Assembly (NCBI RefSeq): GCF_014204545.1 | Contig: NZ_JACHLJ010000002.1 | Coordinates: 186,001-250,000, forward strand | Length of the DNA stretch: 64,000 bases | From: Brevundimonas vesicularis | GTDB taxonomy: Bacteria; Pseudomonadota; Alphaproteobacteria; Caulobacterales; Caulobacteraceae | Direction: 5' to 3' | Shown here: positions 8,883 through 18,600 of the stretch, one piece after another | Layout of the letters: each line of letters opens with the position of its first letter | Position numbering within the stretch: the first letter of the stretch is position 1 | Translations under genes and position numbers: made by a program | Notes under the pieces: generated by a model | Databases searched by the model: none | Told to the model about the DNA's origin: nothing | What the model saw: only the letters and a program-made list of their open reading frames with translations

Positions 8883-10079
8883 ATGAAACTCGGCACCCCG
8901 CTTTCCGACACCGCCGTGCGCGTCATGCTGCTGGGCTCGGGCGAACTGGGCAAGGAGGTCGCTATCGAGCTCCAGCGGCTCGGCGTCGAGGTCATCGCCG
9001 TCGATCGTTATCCCAACGCGCCGGCCATGCAGGTCGCGCATCGCAGCCACGTCATCCCCATGACCGACGCCCAGGTGCTGAACGGCGTCATCTTGGCTGA
9101 GGCCCCGCACTTCATAGTGCCCGAGATCGAGGCCATCGCCACCGAGGTCCTGGCCGATATCGAGGCCGCCGGCATGGCGACGGTCATCCCGACGGCTCGC
9201 GCGGTGCAGTTGACGATGAACCGCGAGGGCATCCGCAAACTGGCCGCCGAAGCGCTGGGCCTGCCTACCAGCCCCTACGCCTTCGCCGGCTCGGCCGAGG
9301 AACTGGCGGCCGGCGCCGAGGCCGTCGGCTATCCCAACTTCGTCAAGCCGGTCATGTCCTCATCGGGCAAAGGGCAATCCTTCGTCGAAGGCGCCGATGA
9401 AATCGCCGACGCCTGGACCTACGCCCAGGACAGCGGCCGGGTTGCCGGCGCCCGCGTCATCGTCGAGGGCCGGATCGACTTTGACTTCGAGATCACGCTG
9501 CTGACCGTCCGCTCGCGCGACGCCGACAGCTCGACCCGCACGGATTTCTGCGCGCCCATCGGCCACCGCCAGGTCAAGGGCGACTATGTCGAAAGCTGGC
9601 AGCCGCAGGCCATGACGCCCGCTGCGCTGGCCGCCTCCCAGGCCATCGCCGCCAAGGTCACAGAGGCCCTGGGCGGTTACGGCGTCTTCGGCGTCGAACT
9701 GTTCGTCAAGGGCGACCAGGTCTGGTTCTCCGAGGTCTCGCCCCGCCCGCACGACACCGGTCTGGTCACCCTGGCCAGCCAGACCATGAGCGAGTTCGCG
9801 CTGCACGCCCGCGCCATCCTGGGCCTGCCCGTCGACGTGACCCAGCGCGAGCCCGCCGCAAGCGCGGTCATCTATGGCGGTATGGACGCGCAAGGCATCG
9901 CCTTCGAGGGCGTTCCGGAGGCCCTGTCGGTCCCGACCGCCGACCTGCGTCTGTTCGGAAAGCCCGAAGCCTTCGAGCGCCGCCGCATGGGCGTGGCTGT
10001 CGCCCGCGGGGCCGACGTCGAACAGGCCCGCGACCGCGCGCGTGAAGCCGCAGACTGTGTGAGGGTCGTTCGGGGCTGA
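8883..10079 (+). CDS. purT: Formate-dependent GAR transformylase
   Basis: Phosphoribosylglycinamide formyltransferase 2: makes formyl-GAR from GAR, formate and ATP in purine synthesis. At 398 residues it is full length. Landmarks are the N-terminal [30 protein letters not shown], the ATP-grasp core [17 protein letters not shown], and [24 protein letters not shown]. It starts 5 bp after the VOC gene. No other purine genes are in the window. Confidence 0.96.
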   Translation: MKLGTPLSDTAVRVMLLGSGELGKEVAIELQRLGVEVIAVDRYPNAPAMQVAHRSHVIPMTDAQVLNGVILAEAPHFIVPEIEAIATEVLADIEAAGMATVIPTARAVQLTMNREGIRKLAAEALGLPTSPYAFAGSAEELAAGAEAVGYPNFVKPVMSSSGKGQSFVEGADEIADAWTYAQDSGRVAGARVIVEGRIDFDFEITLLTVRSRDADSSTRTDFCAPIGHRQVKGDYVESWQPQAMTPAALAASQAIAAKVTEALGGYGVFGVELFVKGDQVWFSEVSPRPHDTGLVTLASQTMSEFALHARAILGLPVDVTQREPAASAVIYGGMDAQGIAFEGVPEALSVPTADLRLFGKPEAFERRRMGVAVARGADVEQARDRAREAADCVRVVRG

Positions 10080-10083
10080 CCTC

Positions 10084-10197
10084 CGTCTCCTCCCCACCTG
10101 TGGGGAGGAGGAACGCGAAGCGGTGAAGGGGGAAAAACCCCTCCGTCACGGCGCAAGGTCGCGCCGCGCCACCTCCTCGCTCCGCAGGGAGGAGACG
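10084..10197. repeat. MITE-like palindromic intergenic element
   Basis: A 114-bp unit bounded by perfect 11-bp inverted ends, CGTCTCCTCCC (10084-10094) and GGGAGGAGACG (10187-10197). Inside the left end is a 10-bp stem with tetraloop (CTCCTCCCCA / TGGGGAGGAG, 10087-10110), and a GGGG-A5-CCCC hairpin lies at 10128-10141. It begins 4 bp after the purT stop and may serve as its terminator. The look is that of short nonautonomous repeats found between genes in Caulobacteraceae; copy number cannot be seen from one window. Confidence 0.6.
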
Positions 10198-10299
10198 TCT
10201 GATCCCTCATTTCTACGACCTTAGTCGATTGGCCTTGTCCCGGATTGTGGTGCAAACCAAGGGCGAGGGTCGCAGTCAGCCGGCCGGGAGGGATCTGTC

Positions 10300-12387
10300 G
10301 TGGGCAAACTCAGCACACCCATAATCTTCGGCGCCATCGCCATCCTGGGGGCGGCAGCCCTCGGCATCATCGCCCTGCATCAGGGCGAAAGCATTAGCGC
10401 GGTCTGGATGGTGGTCGCCGCCGTCTGCACCTATGCGATCGCCTATCGGTTCTACAGCCGCTACCTGGCCAACAAGGTCATGCAGCTGAACCCGGCGCGC
10501 CTGACCCCGGCCATTCGCCGCAACGACGGGCTGGACTATGTGCCGACGCCCAAGAACGTCCTGTTCGGCCACCACTTCGCCGCCATCGCCGGCGCAGGGC
10601 CGCTGGTCGGGCCGGTTCTGGCCGCCCAGATGGGCTATCTGCCGGGCGTTCTGTGGATCCTGGTCGGCGCCGTCTTGGCTGGCGCGGTTCAGGACATGAT
10701 GGTCCTGTTCATGTCCACGCGTCGCGACGGCAAGTCGCTGGGCGACATGATCCGCACCGAAATGGGCAATATCCCCGGCATCATCGCCCAGGTGGGCGTG
10801 CTGATGATCATGGTCATCATCCTGGCCGTCCTGGCCCTGGTCGTGGTCAAGGCCCTGGCCGAAAGCCCGTGGGGCACCTTCACCGTCGCCGCCACCATCC
10901 CCATCGCCATCTTCATGGGCCTGTACACCCGCTTCCTGCGGCCAGGCCGCGTGGGCGAGGTTTCGGTGATCGGCGTCGTCCTGCTGATCCTGGCCATCAT
11001 CGGCGGCGGCCATATCGCGGCCGATCCGTTCTGGGGTCCGGCGTTCACTCTGACCGGCCCGACCCTGGCGATCCTGATGATGGTCTATGGCTTCATCGCC
11101 TCGGTCATTCCTGTGTGGCTGCTCTTGGCGCCGCGCGACTATCTGTCGACCTTCCTGAAGATCGGCGCGATCGTGGCCCTTGCCGTCGGCATCCTGATCG
11201 TGCGTCCGCATCTGCAGATGCCCGCCATCACCCCCTTCATCGATGGCACCGGCCCTGTCTTCGCCGGCGCCCTGTTCCCATTCCTGTTCATCACCATCGC
11301 CTGCGGCGCGGTGTCGGGCTTCCACGCCCTGATCTCGTCGGGCACCACGCCCAAGCTGCTGGAGAATGAAGCCCAGATCCCGATGATCGGCTACGGCGCC
11401 ATGCTGTGCGAAAGCTTCGTCGCGGTCATGGCCCTGATCGCCGCCACGGTTCTGGACCCGGCCGTCTATTTCGCCATGAACAGCCCGGTCGCCGTCATCG
11501 GCAACGACGCGGTCTCGGCCGCCGCCGCCGTGGCCCAGTGGGGCTTCCACATCACGCCTGGAGAGCTTGAACAGCTGGCGCGCGACGTGGGCGAACATTC
11601 CATCCTGTCACGCGCAGGCGGCGCCCCGACCCTGGCGGTCGGCATGGCGCACATCCTGTCAGGCGTGATCGGCGGCAAGGCCATGATGGCCTTCTGGTAT
11701 CACTTCGCCATCCTGTTCGAGGCCCTGTTCATCCTGACGACCGTGGACGCCGGCACCCGCGTCTGCCGCTTCATGATCCAGGACCTTTTGGGCGTCGCCG
11801 TGCCCAAGATGCGCGAGACGAAGTCGTGGGGCGCCAACGTCGTCGCCACGGCCCTGACGGTCGGGCTGTGGGGCTATTTCCTCTACACCGGCGTGGTCGA
11901 TCCGCTGGGTGGCATCAACAGCCTGTGGCCCCTGTTCGGCATCGCCAACCAGATGCTGGCCGCCGTCGCCCTGATCCTGGGCACCGTCGTCCTGTTCAAG
12001 ATGAAGCGCGAGAAGTTCGCCTGGGTCATGGTCGTTCCCGCGACCTGGCTGCTGATCTGCACCCTGACGGCCGGCTTCCAGAAGCTGTTCCACCCGGACG
12101 TCCGTATCGGCTTCCTGTCCCACGCCCGCAAATATCAGGAGGCGCTGGGCGCCGGCGAACTGATCGCCCCGGCCAAGAGCATCGGCGACATGCACCGCAT
12201 CGTGGTCAACGACTACGTCAACTCGACCCTGACGGCGGGCTTCCTGTTCGTGGTCGTCACCATGGTCGTCTATGGCGTCCTGGCGTGCCGCAAGGCCTAT
12301 GCGAACAACCGCCCGACGGTCCGCGAGTATCCGGAAAGCAACAAACTGACGGCGGCCGACGAGGCGGCGGATGCGGCCCGTGCCTAA
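10300..12387 (+). CDS. cstA: Carbon starvation protein CstA, peptide/pyruvate transporter
   Basis: Inner-membrane transporter of 695 residues with many hydrophobic segments. The family imports peptides or pyruvate when carbon is limiting. Typical CstA stretches are present: GPLVGPVLAAQMGYLPG near residue 100, the long GAVSGFHALISSGTTPKLL segment near residue 340, and a C-terminal half with the WPLFGIANQMLAA motif. The start is GTG at 10300 with GGGAGGG upstream. It overlaps ybdD by 17 bp, a conserved pairing. Confidence 0.95.
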   Translation: MGKLSTPIIFGAIAILGAAALGIIALHQGESISAVWMVVAAVCTYAIAYRFYSRYLANKVMQLNPARLTPAIRRNDGLDYVPTPKNVLFGHHFAAIAGAGPLVGPVLAAQMGYLPGVLWILVGAVLAGAVQDMMVLFMSTRRDGKSLGDMIRTEMGNIPGIIAQVGVLMIMVIILAVLALVVVKALAESPWGTFTVAATIPIAIFMGLYTRFLRPGRVGEVSVIGVVLLILAIIGGGHIAADPFWGPAFTLTGPTLAILMMVYGFIASVIPVWLLLAPRDYLSTFLKIGAIVALAVGILIVRPHLQMPAITPFIDGTGPVFAGALFPFLFITIACGAVSGFHALISSGTTPKLLENEAQIPMIGYGAMLCESFVAVMALIAATVLDPAVYFAMNSPVAVIGNDAVSAAAAVAQWGFHITPGELEQLARDVGEHSILSRAGGAPTLAVGMAHILSGVIGGKAMMAFWYHFAILFEALFILTTVDAGTRVCRFMIQDLLGVAVPKMRETKSWGANVVATALTVGLWGYFLYTGVVDPLGGINSLWPLFGIANQMLAAVALILGTVVLFKMKREKFAWVMVVPATWLLICTLTAGFQKLFHPDVRIGFLSHARKYQEALGAGELIAPAKSIGDMHRIVVNDYVNSTLTAGFLFVVVTMVVYGVLACRKAYANNRPTVREYPESNKLTAADEAADAARA

Positions 12388-12613
12388 CCCGTCGCAAGAC
12401 GACCTGCTGTGCCTGTGCCGCGACACCGCCCTGCGGTGGGGTCGCGGCGTCAGGCGCACGGCCGGCGCCATGATCGGTCAGCCGGATTATCAGGCCTATG
12501 TCGATCACGCGGCGGCGACCCATCCCGACCAGCCGCCGCTGGACAAGACCGCCTTCTTCCGCCTGCACGAGCAGCGCCGCTTCGGCGGCGCCGGCGGGTT
12601 CAAATGCTGCTGA
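12371..12613 (+). CDS. YbdD/YjiX-family small protein
   Basis: An 80-residue protein with the family pattern LCRDTALRWGRGVRRTAGAMIGQPDYQAYVDH and a Cys-ending tail RFGGAGGFKCC. Such genes follow cstA or btsT-type transporters, and the product is thought to assist transporter function. The ATG lies 17 bp inside the 3' end of cstA, implying translational coupling. Confidence 0.9.
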   Translation: MRPVPNPSQDDLLCLCRDTALRWGRGVRRTAGAMIGQPDYQAYVDHAAATHPDQPPLDKTAFFRLHEQRRFGGAGGFKCC

Positions 12614-12614
12614 T

Positions 12615-13883
12615 CTAGAGGCCGCTGGCGGGGGTGTCGGCCCTGGCGCGATCCTCGGCCTGAAGGGCGGCGATCGCCGTCTCCAGTGTCGGATCGTCGC
12701 CCGCGCGGCGTTGGGCCACGGTGCGAGGCGCGGCGATGTCGGGCGTGACCCCCCGCTTCTCCAGCCGAATCCCGCCCGAAGTCACGAAGTCCGCCCGGCT
12801 CAGCGTCAGCCGCCCGCCGTCCGGCAGATTGGTCTCCTGAGCGATCAGCACCGATCCGCCGGTCCTCTCGCCCACCACGATGCCACGCCGCGCCTCCTGC
12901 AAGGCGGCCGGCGTCAGTTCGGCGGCGCTGCGGCTGCCTTGATCCACCAGAACCGCCACATCATTGGCCAGGGGATCGCGCCGATCGCCGCAGTCGCCAG
13001 CCGCCCTCAGCACCACCGGCCGACCGCTGCGTCCCGTCCGCGTCGCCCAGACCTGATCGCGCGGCAGGAAACAGGTCAGGACCGATTCCGCCTCCATCAG
13101 CCGCCCACCGGGATTGCCACGCAGGTCCAACACCACGTCCACATCCGGCGGCAGGCCTTCCAGTTCGCTGCCCATCCAGGCGCCCAGCCCCTTGTCGAAC
13201 TGCTCGACGCGCAGCACCAGCACCCCCGGTCGCGACTTGTCTGCGGTGAACGGCTCGATGGCCTCCATCACGCGGGGCGTCAGGGCGATCTCGCGCCTCT
13301 GTCCCTCTTCGTCGGTCAGGACCAACTGCACCGGAACCCTGTCATAGGTCTCGACATCCGGTCCCCAGGGCTTCCCGTCGACCGAGTTCAGGGCCCAGCC
13401 CATCTCCACGCCCGCCGCCTCGGCCGGTGACCCTGGCCGGACACGCTCGACGGTCCAGTCGTCCGGCGTCTCGCCCCGCATCAGGGTCAGGCCCATCACG
13501 GCGCGCCGGGCGAACTGCGCCTCCTGACGCCGCACCGCCGCCGGCGGACTGGCCGCCGCATGACCGTCGTCCAGCAGATCCAGCATCGCATTGATGACGC
13601 GGTACAGCCCCCGCTCATCACTCGCCGCCAGGGCCTGGGGCCTAAACGTCGCCCGCGCGGCGTTCCAATCCACGCCGTGCAGGGTCGGATCGTAATAGTC
13701 CCGCCGGACCTCCCTCCACACCCGGTCGAACACCCGCTGGTTCAGCCTCACGCGGTCACGCGAGGGCGCTGCGACGACGGCCTGATCGATAGTGGGCATG
13801 GCCACGGCTGGAACGCTCAACGGCAGGCCGAGCAACAGAAGGCTGAAAAGCCGGGCGGAAACGCTCACACGCATGACCACCAT
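12615..13883 (-). CDS. S41-family peptidase with PDZ domain, secreted
   Basis: A 422-residue protein with an N-terminal signal-like hydrophobic segment (RLFSLLLLGLPLSVPAVA), a PDZ-like region (VERVRPGSPAEAAGVEMGWALNSVDGKPW) and the S41 core: DLRGNPGGRLMEAESV, then VLVDQGSRSAAELTPAALQE with the nucleophile-region serines. The Lys of the Ser-Lys dyad seen in tail-specific proteases (GKG) is absent: the equivalent reads GERTGGSV, as in S41 subgroups that use other residues. The start may be ATG 13883 or 13874. The substrate is unknown. It ends 2 bp from the convergent ybdD. Confidence 0.85.
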   Translation of the reverse strand: MVVMRVSVSARLFSLLLLGLPLSVPAVAMPTIDQAVVAAPSRDRVRLNQRVFDRVWREVRRDYYDPTLHGVDWNAARATFRPQALAASDERGLYRVINAMLDLLDDGHAAASPPAAVRRQEAQFARRAVMGLTLMRGETPDDWTVERVRPGSPAEAAGVEMGWALNSVDGKPWGPDVETYDRVPVQLVLTDEEGQRREIALTPRVMEAIEPFTADKSRPGVLVLRVEQFDKGLGAWMGSELEGLPPDVDVVLDLRGNPGGRLMEAESVLTCFLPRDQVWATRTGRSGRPVVLRAAGDCGDRRDPLANDVAVLVDQGSRSAAELTPAALQEARRGIVVGERTGGSVLIAQETNLPDGGRLTLSRADFVTSGGIRLEKRGVTPDIAAPRTVAQRRAGDDPTLETAIAALQAEDRARADTPASGL

Positions 13884-13926
13884 CTGACGTCAGTCGGCCG
13901 TCTCGCTCAAGTCACGACTGCGCGCG

Positions 13927-14637
13927 CTATTCCGACACCCGCGCCCCGTCCCAGGCGAAGACGCCGCCGCTGTCGGCCGGGGTCAGGTTCGACAGCACGG
14001 ACAGCAGCCGCTCGGCGGAATGGTCGGCCGCGAACAGCTTGCCCTGCGCCACCCCCTTCTGGAACGGGGCGCTCAGGTCCGTCGCCACCGTGCCGGGATG
14101 CAGACCGGCGATCACCGCCTGCGGATGGCTGCGCGCCATCTCGACCGACAGATTGCGCAGGATCATGTTCAGCGCAGCCTTGGATGCGCGATAGGCGTGC
14201 CAGCCGCCCAGCCGGTTGTCGGCAATCGACCCCACCCGCGCCGACAGGGCCGCGAACACCGCGCGCCGATCGCGCGGCATCAGCGGCAGCAGATGTTTCG
14301 CCGCCAGCGCAGGCCCCACCGCATTGACGCGGTAGTCCCGCAACAGGTGTTTCGCATCCAACTGACGAAACGACCGTTCCGGCTGAAGCCCGTCGTGCAG
14401 CACCCCGGTCGCCACGACGATCAGCGTCGGGGCCGGTCCCTGGCCGATCCGTTCGGCGGCGGACGTCAAACTGGCCTCATCTTCCAGATCGGCGGCCAAC
14501 CCTAGCGCGCCCGCCACATCCGCGCCTGACCGCGACACCGCCCACACGGTCTCAAACGCGCCATCCGCCACGATCCGCTCGACCATCGCCCTGCCGATGC
14601 CGCCCGTCGCTCCGATCACCACCGCTGATCCGTTCAT
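13927..14637 (-). CDS. Short-chain dehydrogenase/reductase
   Basis: NAD(P)-dependent oxidoreductase of 236 residues. GATGGIGRAM is the cofactor-binding glycine motif, the catalytic YRASK is present, and LSARVGSI supplies the active Ser region. I start it at ATG 14637, which has GGAAGGGAGA upstream on the minus strand; the open frame runs 9 codons further without a ribosome site. The pattern resembles C-factor-like SDRs; the substrate is unknown. It is divergent from the HAD gene with a 41-bp gap. Confidence 0.88.
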   Translation of the reverse strand: MNGSAVVIGATGGIGRAMVERIVADGAFETVWAVSRSGADVAGALGLAADLEDEASLTSAAERIGQGPAPTLIVVATGVLHDGLQPERSFRQLDAKHLLRDYRVNAVGPALAAKHLLPLMPRDRRAVFAALSARVGSIADNRLGGWHAYRASKAALNMILRNLSVEMARSHPQAVIAGLHPGTVATDLSAPFQKGVAQGKLFAADHSAERLLSVLSNLTPADSGGVFAWDGARVSE

Positions 14638-14678
14638 CGCGTCTCCCTTCCTCGTTCGTCCCATGATAGGGGCGCGGC

Positions 14679-15377
14679 ATGAGCATCACCACGGTCGGCC
14701 TCGATGCCGACGATACCCTCTGGCACAACGAGACGATCTTCCGCCTGACCCATTCGCGGTTCGTCGATCTTCTGGCCGACCACGGCGACGAGGCGACCAT
14801 CGAGGCGCGCCTGGCCGAAACCGAGCAACGCAACCTGCGGCTCTATGGCTACGGCATCAAGGGCTTCACCCTATCGATGATCGAGACGGCGATGGAGCTG
14901 ACGAACGGCGAGGCTCCGCCCCATGTCGTGCGCGAGATCCTGGCCGCCGGTCGCGAGATGCTGGCCCACCCGGTCGAGACCCTGCCCGGCGTGGACGCGG
15001 TCGTCGCCGAACTATCCGAAAAATACCGACTTGTCCTGATCACCAAGGGCGACCTGCTGGATCAGGAGCGCAAACTGGCCGCCTCAGGCCTGGGCGACCT
15101 GTTCAGCGCCGTCGAGATCGTCTCAGAAAAGGATCGCGCCACCTACGAGCGGGTCTTCAACCGCCACGGCACCGGCCCCGCCGAGGCCGTCATGGCCGGC
15201 AACTCCATGAAGTCGGACGTCCTGCCCGCCATCGCCGCCGGCGCCTTCGGCGTCCACATCCCCTACCACGTCACCTGGGCCCACGAACTGGCCGACGCCC
15301 CCGTGAACGAGCCGCGTTATACTTCCCTGTCGAGCATCGCGGATTTAAATGAAGCAATCGATAGTTGGCATACTTAA
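14679..15377 (+). CDS. HAD-superfamily hydrolase
   Basis: Cytoplasmic phosphatase-like protein of 232 residues. The nucleophile motif is LDADDTLW (Asp9, Asp11), motif II is LVLITKGD with Thr, motif III includes KD in EIVSEKDRATY, and motif IV is AVMAGNSMKSDVLPAIAAG. The sequence resembles YjjG/nucleotidase-type HADs. The last codons run into an abrupt AT-rich stretch. The substrate is not predictable. Confidence 0.87.
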   Translation: MSITTVGLDADDTLWHNETIFRLTHSRFVDLLADHGDEATIEARLAETEQRNLRLYGYGIKGFTLSMIETAMELTNGEAPPHVVREILAAGREMLAHPVETLPGVDAVVAELSEKYRLVLITKGDLLDQERKLAASGLGDLFSAVEIVSEKDRATYERVFNRHGTGPAEAVMAGNSMKSDVLPAIAAGAFGVHIPYHVTWAHELADAPVNEPRYTSLSSIADLNEAIDSWHT

Positions 15378-15652
15378 TAGATTTCGGCACAGGTCAGATC
15401 AAAATCAGCTCAATATTTCAACGCTTCACTGCTCATTTTTGGACCAGCAAACGGTATTTGACTGAAAATCAATGCGCCAAGTTAGGCGTTGCATTGAGAC
15501 CACATTATCGCAATATCGACGTTATATTGACATGAACGCAAAGGCGACGCTTGACCGATTGAGATGTGTCCGGTCTGTGGCACGCCTGCGGCAGTTCAGC
15601 GACGGCTCTACTAGCACTCCTGATCCCCCCTGCTGCGATCATTGGAGAGTAA
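15378..15652. other. AT-rich intergenic region upstream of receptor gene
   Basis: About 275 bp with clearly lower GC than its flanks and no convincing open frame. It holds an inverted repeat at 15511-15529 (entered separately) and the ribosome site TTGGAGAG (15642-15649). The base composition and palindrome suggest a regulated promoter region for the TonB-dependent receptor. Confidence 0.6.
15511..15529. promoter_or_regulatory. Inverted repeat, possible operator for receptor gene
   Basis: CAATAT (15511-15516) and ATATTG (15524-15529) form perfect 6-bp arms around CGACGTT, about 125 bp upstream of the receptor start. The regulator is not identifiable. Confidence 0.35.
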
Positions 15653-18600
15653 ATGCGCAATTTCCTTCTGACTTCGACGGTCCTTGCGGGCGCCTTGGCG
15701 GCGTCTAGCGCCTTCGCCCAAACTGCAGATCAACCCATCAGCACCGCACCCGCTGCTGACAGCCAACAAGCTGCCGAGCTTGGTGAAATCGTGGTGACCG
15801 GGTCGCGTATCCGGCGCGACGCGACCAACGCCCCCACCCCCCTGATCCAGGTGTCGCGCGACGAACTGCTGTCGACCGGCCAAACCACGGTCATCGACTA
15901 TCTGGCGACCATTCCGGCTCTTTCGAACTCGGTCGTTCCGTCGGATACGACGGGCTCCAACCTGGGAGACGGCGGCCTGTCGCTGCCGAACCTGCGTTCG
16001 CTGGGCTCCAACCGCACCCTGACCTTGGTCGACGGGCGCCGCCACGTCGGTTCGTCGGGCGGTTCGCTTTCGGTCGATATCGACACCATTCCGCGCCTGC
16101 TGATCCAGAACATTGAGATCGTTACGGGCGGCGCGTCGTCGGTGTACGGCGCAGATGCCGTCTCCGGCGTGCTGAACTTCATCCTGCGCAAGGACTTCGA
16201 AGGCCTGGAAATCGACGCCAACTATGGCCAGATCAATCAGGACGGCGAAGCCAACCAGCGTGTCTCGGCGCTGATCGGCAAGAACTTCTTCGACAATCGC
16301 CTGAACGTTTACGCTCATGCCGAGTATGAGAAGGTCGACGAAGTCACGTCGATGGACATTGACTGGATCCGACGTGCGCCGGTTCGTCTGGGCGTCGACG
16401 CCGACCCGACCTCGGCGCCGTTTGACGGTCGTCAGGACGCCTTCCTGTTCACGGGCGTTCGTCGTCTCGACATCCCGCGCTGGGGTCAGACCACGCTCGC
16501 CAATGTGCAGCAACCGAGCGACCTGACGAATCCGAACGTCCCGTACGCAAACTGCTTCCCGGGCGGCAATGCCGCCGGAAACTTCAGCTACAGCGCCAAC
16601 TGCTTCGGCGTGACGCCTGGCAAGACTTACTGGTACGACGGCACGACCGCGCGCTTGGCCGATTTTGGCCAGCGGGTCGGCAACACGGGTATCAACCGTC
16701 CGTATAACATCGGCGGCGACGGCGAAAACCCGGCTGACTTCTCGACCGGCTCGCGCGTTCCGCGCTCGGAATCGCAACGCTATCAGGTCGGAAGCACCTT
16801 CAAGGTCACCGACTCGATCGAGGCGTACGCCGAAGCGAAGTACGTCACCGAAGACACCTTCGACGTCGGTCAGCCGACCTTCTTCGACATCGATCTGGTG
16901 AACTCTTACGGCGCGAACGCCGTAAACCCGATCTATGCCGTCAATAACTTCGACCTGCGCTGGTCGGACAACGCCTTCCTGCCGCAGAACATCAAGGATG
17001 CGATCCGCACCAACGTCGTCACGCCCTACGCGCCGCCGACCGCGACCAACCCGGGCGCAGCGCAAACGGGCGTCTTGCTACAGAATGCGCGCCACAGCCT
17101 GTTCGGCCCGGATCGGACGCAAGACAACACGCGTGAACTGCAGCGTTACGTCTTGGGCCTCCGCGGCAACCATGACCAGATTTCGTTCGTCAAGGACGTC
17201 AGCTGGGACATCGGCTATACCTACGGCAAGGTCGAAATCGAAAACCGTGAACGCGCGGTGGACGGTCAACGCTTCGCGCTTGCAGCGGACGCGGTTGTCG
17301 ACACCCTCGGTGTTGTGAATGGCCGAGCTGGCGAGATTGTCTGCCGTTCGCAACTGCTGCTGAAGCAGGGCGCCGCCCTGGACGACTATCAGCGCGGCGG
17401 CGATCTGCGTGACACGCAGTATGGTCGTGACTCGGTGGCGCAATGCGCCCCGCTGAACGTGTTTGGCAAGGGCAACCAGAGCGCCGCAGCGCTTGACTAT
17501 GTCGGCGCTGAAATCGGCATCACCGAGCGCAATGAGCAACAGCAGGCGATCGCCTCGGTTTCCGGCAGCCTGTGGGACTTCTGGGGCGCTGGTCCCATCG
17601 GCGTCGCCTTGGGTGGTGAGTATCGCAAGGAAACGACAGAAGCCACGGGTCGCGACCGCGACACTGACGGGCGTCTGCTGTTCCTGAACTCGGGGCCCGA
17701 TTTCCCCGAAGCCAGCTACGAGTCCAAGGAAGTCTTCACGGAAGTCTCGCTTCCGCTCTTCCGAGACAGCATGCTCGGCGAATATGCCGAACTTAGCGGT
17801 TCGTATCGTTACGCCGACTATACAACGGTCGGAAATGTCGACGTCTACGGCGTGAACTTGGTCTACCGTCCGATCCAGGACATCACCTTCAAGACCAGCT
17901 ACAACACGTCGGTTCGCGTTCCCGACTTGGCCGAAAACTTCGCTCCGAACAGCGAAACCTTCCTCAACTCGTTCACCGATCCCTGCACCACGGCTGCGAT
18001 CGCTGCGGTGAATGACAATGAAACGAAGGCCAACCGCATCCGGAACTGCACGGCCCTGGCTGCGCAGCAAGGTCTGACGTTCGACTTCGCCGGCGCGACA
18101 CCGCAAAATACCGACGACTTCAACCCGACCTACACTTCGGGCATCTCGGGCGTCTCCGGCGGCAACCCGAACCTGCAGCCGGAAGAGTCGAACAGCTTCA
18201 CCTTCTCGACGGTGCTGCGTCCACGGTTCATGCCTAACTTCAGCCTTGCGCTCGATTACTACGAGATCAAGATTGACCGCGTCATCGCGGCTGTCACCGC
18301 CGATACGGCGGCGGCGAACTGCGTCAACGGTGCGGAACTGAACGTCGACGCCTGCTCGACCATCTTCCGCAACAATCCGAACATTCCGTTCGGCATTGGC
18401 GCGCCGGCTAGCGATCCGATCGGCGGCTTCATCGAGCGTTCGTTCAACTATGCGTCGCTGGAAACCCGCGGTCTGGACTTCACGGGTCGTTATCGCCTCG
18501 ACACCAGCGACAGCTTCGGCCGTAACTGGGGTGTGTTCGATTACTCGCTCGCCGGCTCCTGGCTGATCGAACAGAAACAGTTCCTGAACGAAGCCGATCC

